Shown here: in pieces, positions 14,881-15,027 of the stretch
Layout of the letters: every line of letters begins with the position of its first letter
Numbering within the stretch: the first letter of the stretch is position 1
Origin: Muribaculaceae bacterium
GTDB taxonomy: Bacteria > Bacteroidota > Bacteroidia > Bacteroidales > Muribaculaceae
Reading direction: 5' to 3'
DNA length: 15,027 nt
Assembly: GCA_009775365.1 (NCBI GenBank)
Contig: VSPM01000065.1
Location: 1 to 15,027, forward strand
Translations under genes and position numbers: made by a program
The notes under the pieces: model-generated
Databases searched by the model: none
Told to the model about the DNA's origin: nothing
Seen by the model: the letters and a program-made list of their open reading frames with translations, nothing else

Positions 14881-15027
14881 TGAGGATGTGTTTCAGCGTC
14901 CTAATAAAAGCAAGGCTATGTTTGGCATGAGCGCAAGACAAAAATAATTACTGTGTGGCGTCCTGAAAAATATTGACGGGTCAGAGGGTTTGAGATTATG
15001 AATGAATGTTAAACAGTCCGAAGACTG
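14881..15027. other. Right end without a supported gene
   Basis: No complete gene is seen. ATG codons at 15002 and 15006 open frames that run off the window after eight or so codons, so one could be the start of a gene outside, but nothing in them is recognisable. The words gcgtcctaataaaa and gcgtcctgaaaaat occur near 14896 and 14959 and are probably chance. Confidence 0.3.

Noticed and set aside
14916..14938. Second sigma-54-like site (ttggcatgagcgcaag)
   Set aside because: The spacing between GG and GC is wrong for a -24/-12 promoter.
15002..15027. Start of a gene running off the right edge
   Set aside because: Only about eight codons are visible in either frame, with no motif or clear promoter to support a coding call.

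Overview
The window reads as a chromosomal segment of a member of the Bacteroidota, most likely Bacteroidales. The reasons are the moderately AT-rich composition, AT-rich leaders without clear Shine-Dalgarno sequences, a near-perfect Bacteroidota housekeeping promoter (TTTG, 19 nt, TAnnTTTG) at 6344-6374, and proteins such as the ABC-F ATPase, M13 peptidase and ComEC that look like Bacteroidales versions. A family or genus cannot be fixed from the sequence alone. I see no mobile element, tRNA, rRNA, CRISPR array or phage gene, and the region looks like ordinary core and near-core chromosome.

Layout from left to right. An AT-rich gene-free end (1-144) is followed by a perfect 24-bp-stem bidirectional terminator (145-193). 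A secreted NlpC/P60 cell-wall hydrolase lies on the minus strand (229-849). A divergent intergenic region of about 370 bases leads to a secreted alpha-amylase that resembles the Bacillus subtilis AmyE type (1223-2656). After a terminator comes groES-groEL (2817-4811), preceded by a sigma-54-like promoter and not by a CIRCE element, and closed by a strong terminator. Two tandem, paralogous, secreted proteins of unknown function follow (5072-5569 and 5659-6165), again closed by a terminator.

A well-defined promoter then opens a tightly packed five-gene run on the plus strand: a small lipoprotein, an ABC-F ATPase (overlapping it by ATGA), a secreted M13 zinc metallopeptidase, shikimate dehydrogenase aroE, and the DNA-uptake channel comEC (6434-13548). 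Gaps are 28, 17 and 6 nt after the overlap, so co-transcription is likely although the functions differ (translation, peptide breakdown, aromatic biosynthesis, DNA uptake). The last gene is a secreted leucine-rich-repeat protein with about twelve regular 21-residue repeats (13707-14786), with its own probable promoter and terminator. The final 147 bases hold no gene I can support, apart from a possible start codon very near the edge.

The clearest poorly characterised items are the tandem secreted paralogs, the lipoprotein coupled to the ABC-F gene, and the small regular LRR protein. I found no evidence for a new multi-gene system such as a defence or mobile system.
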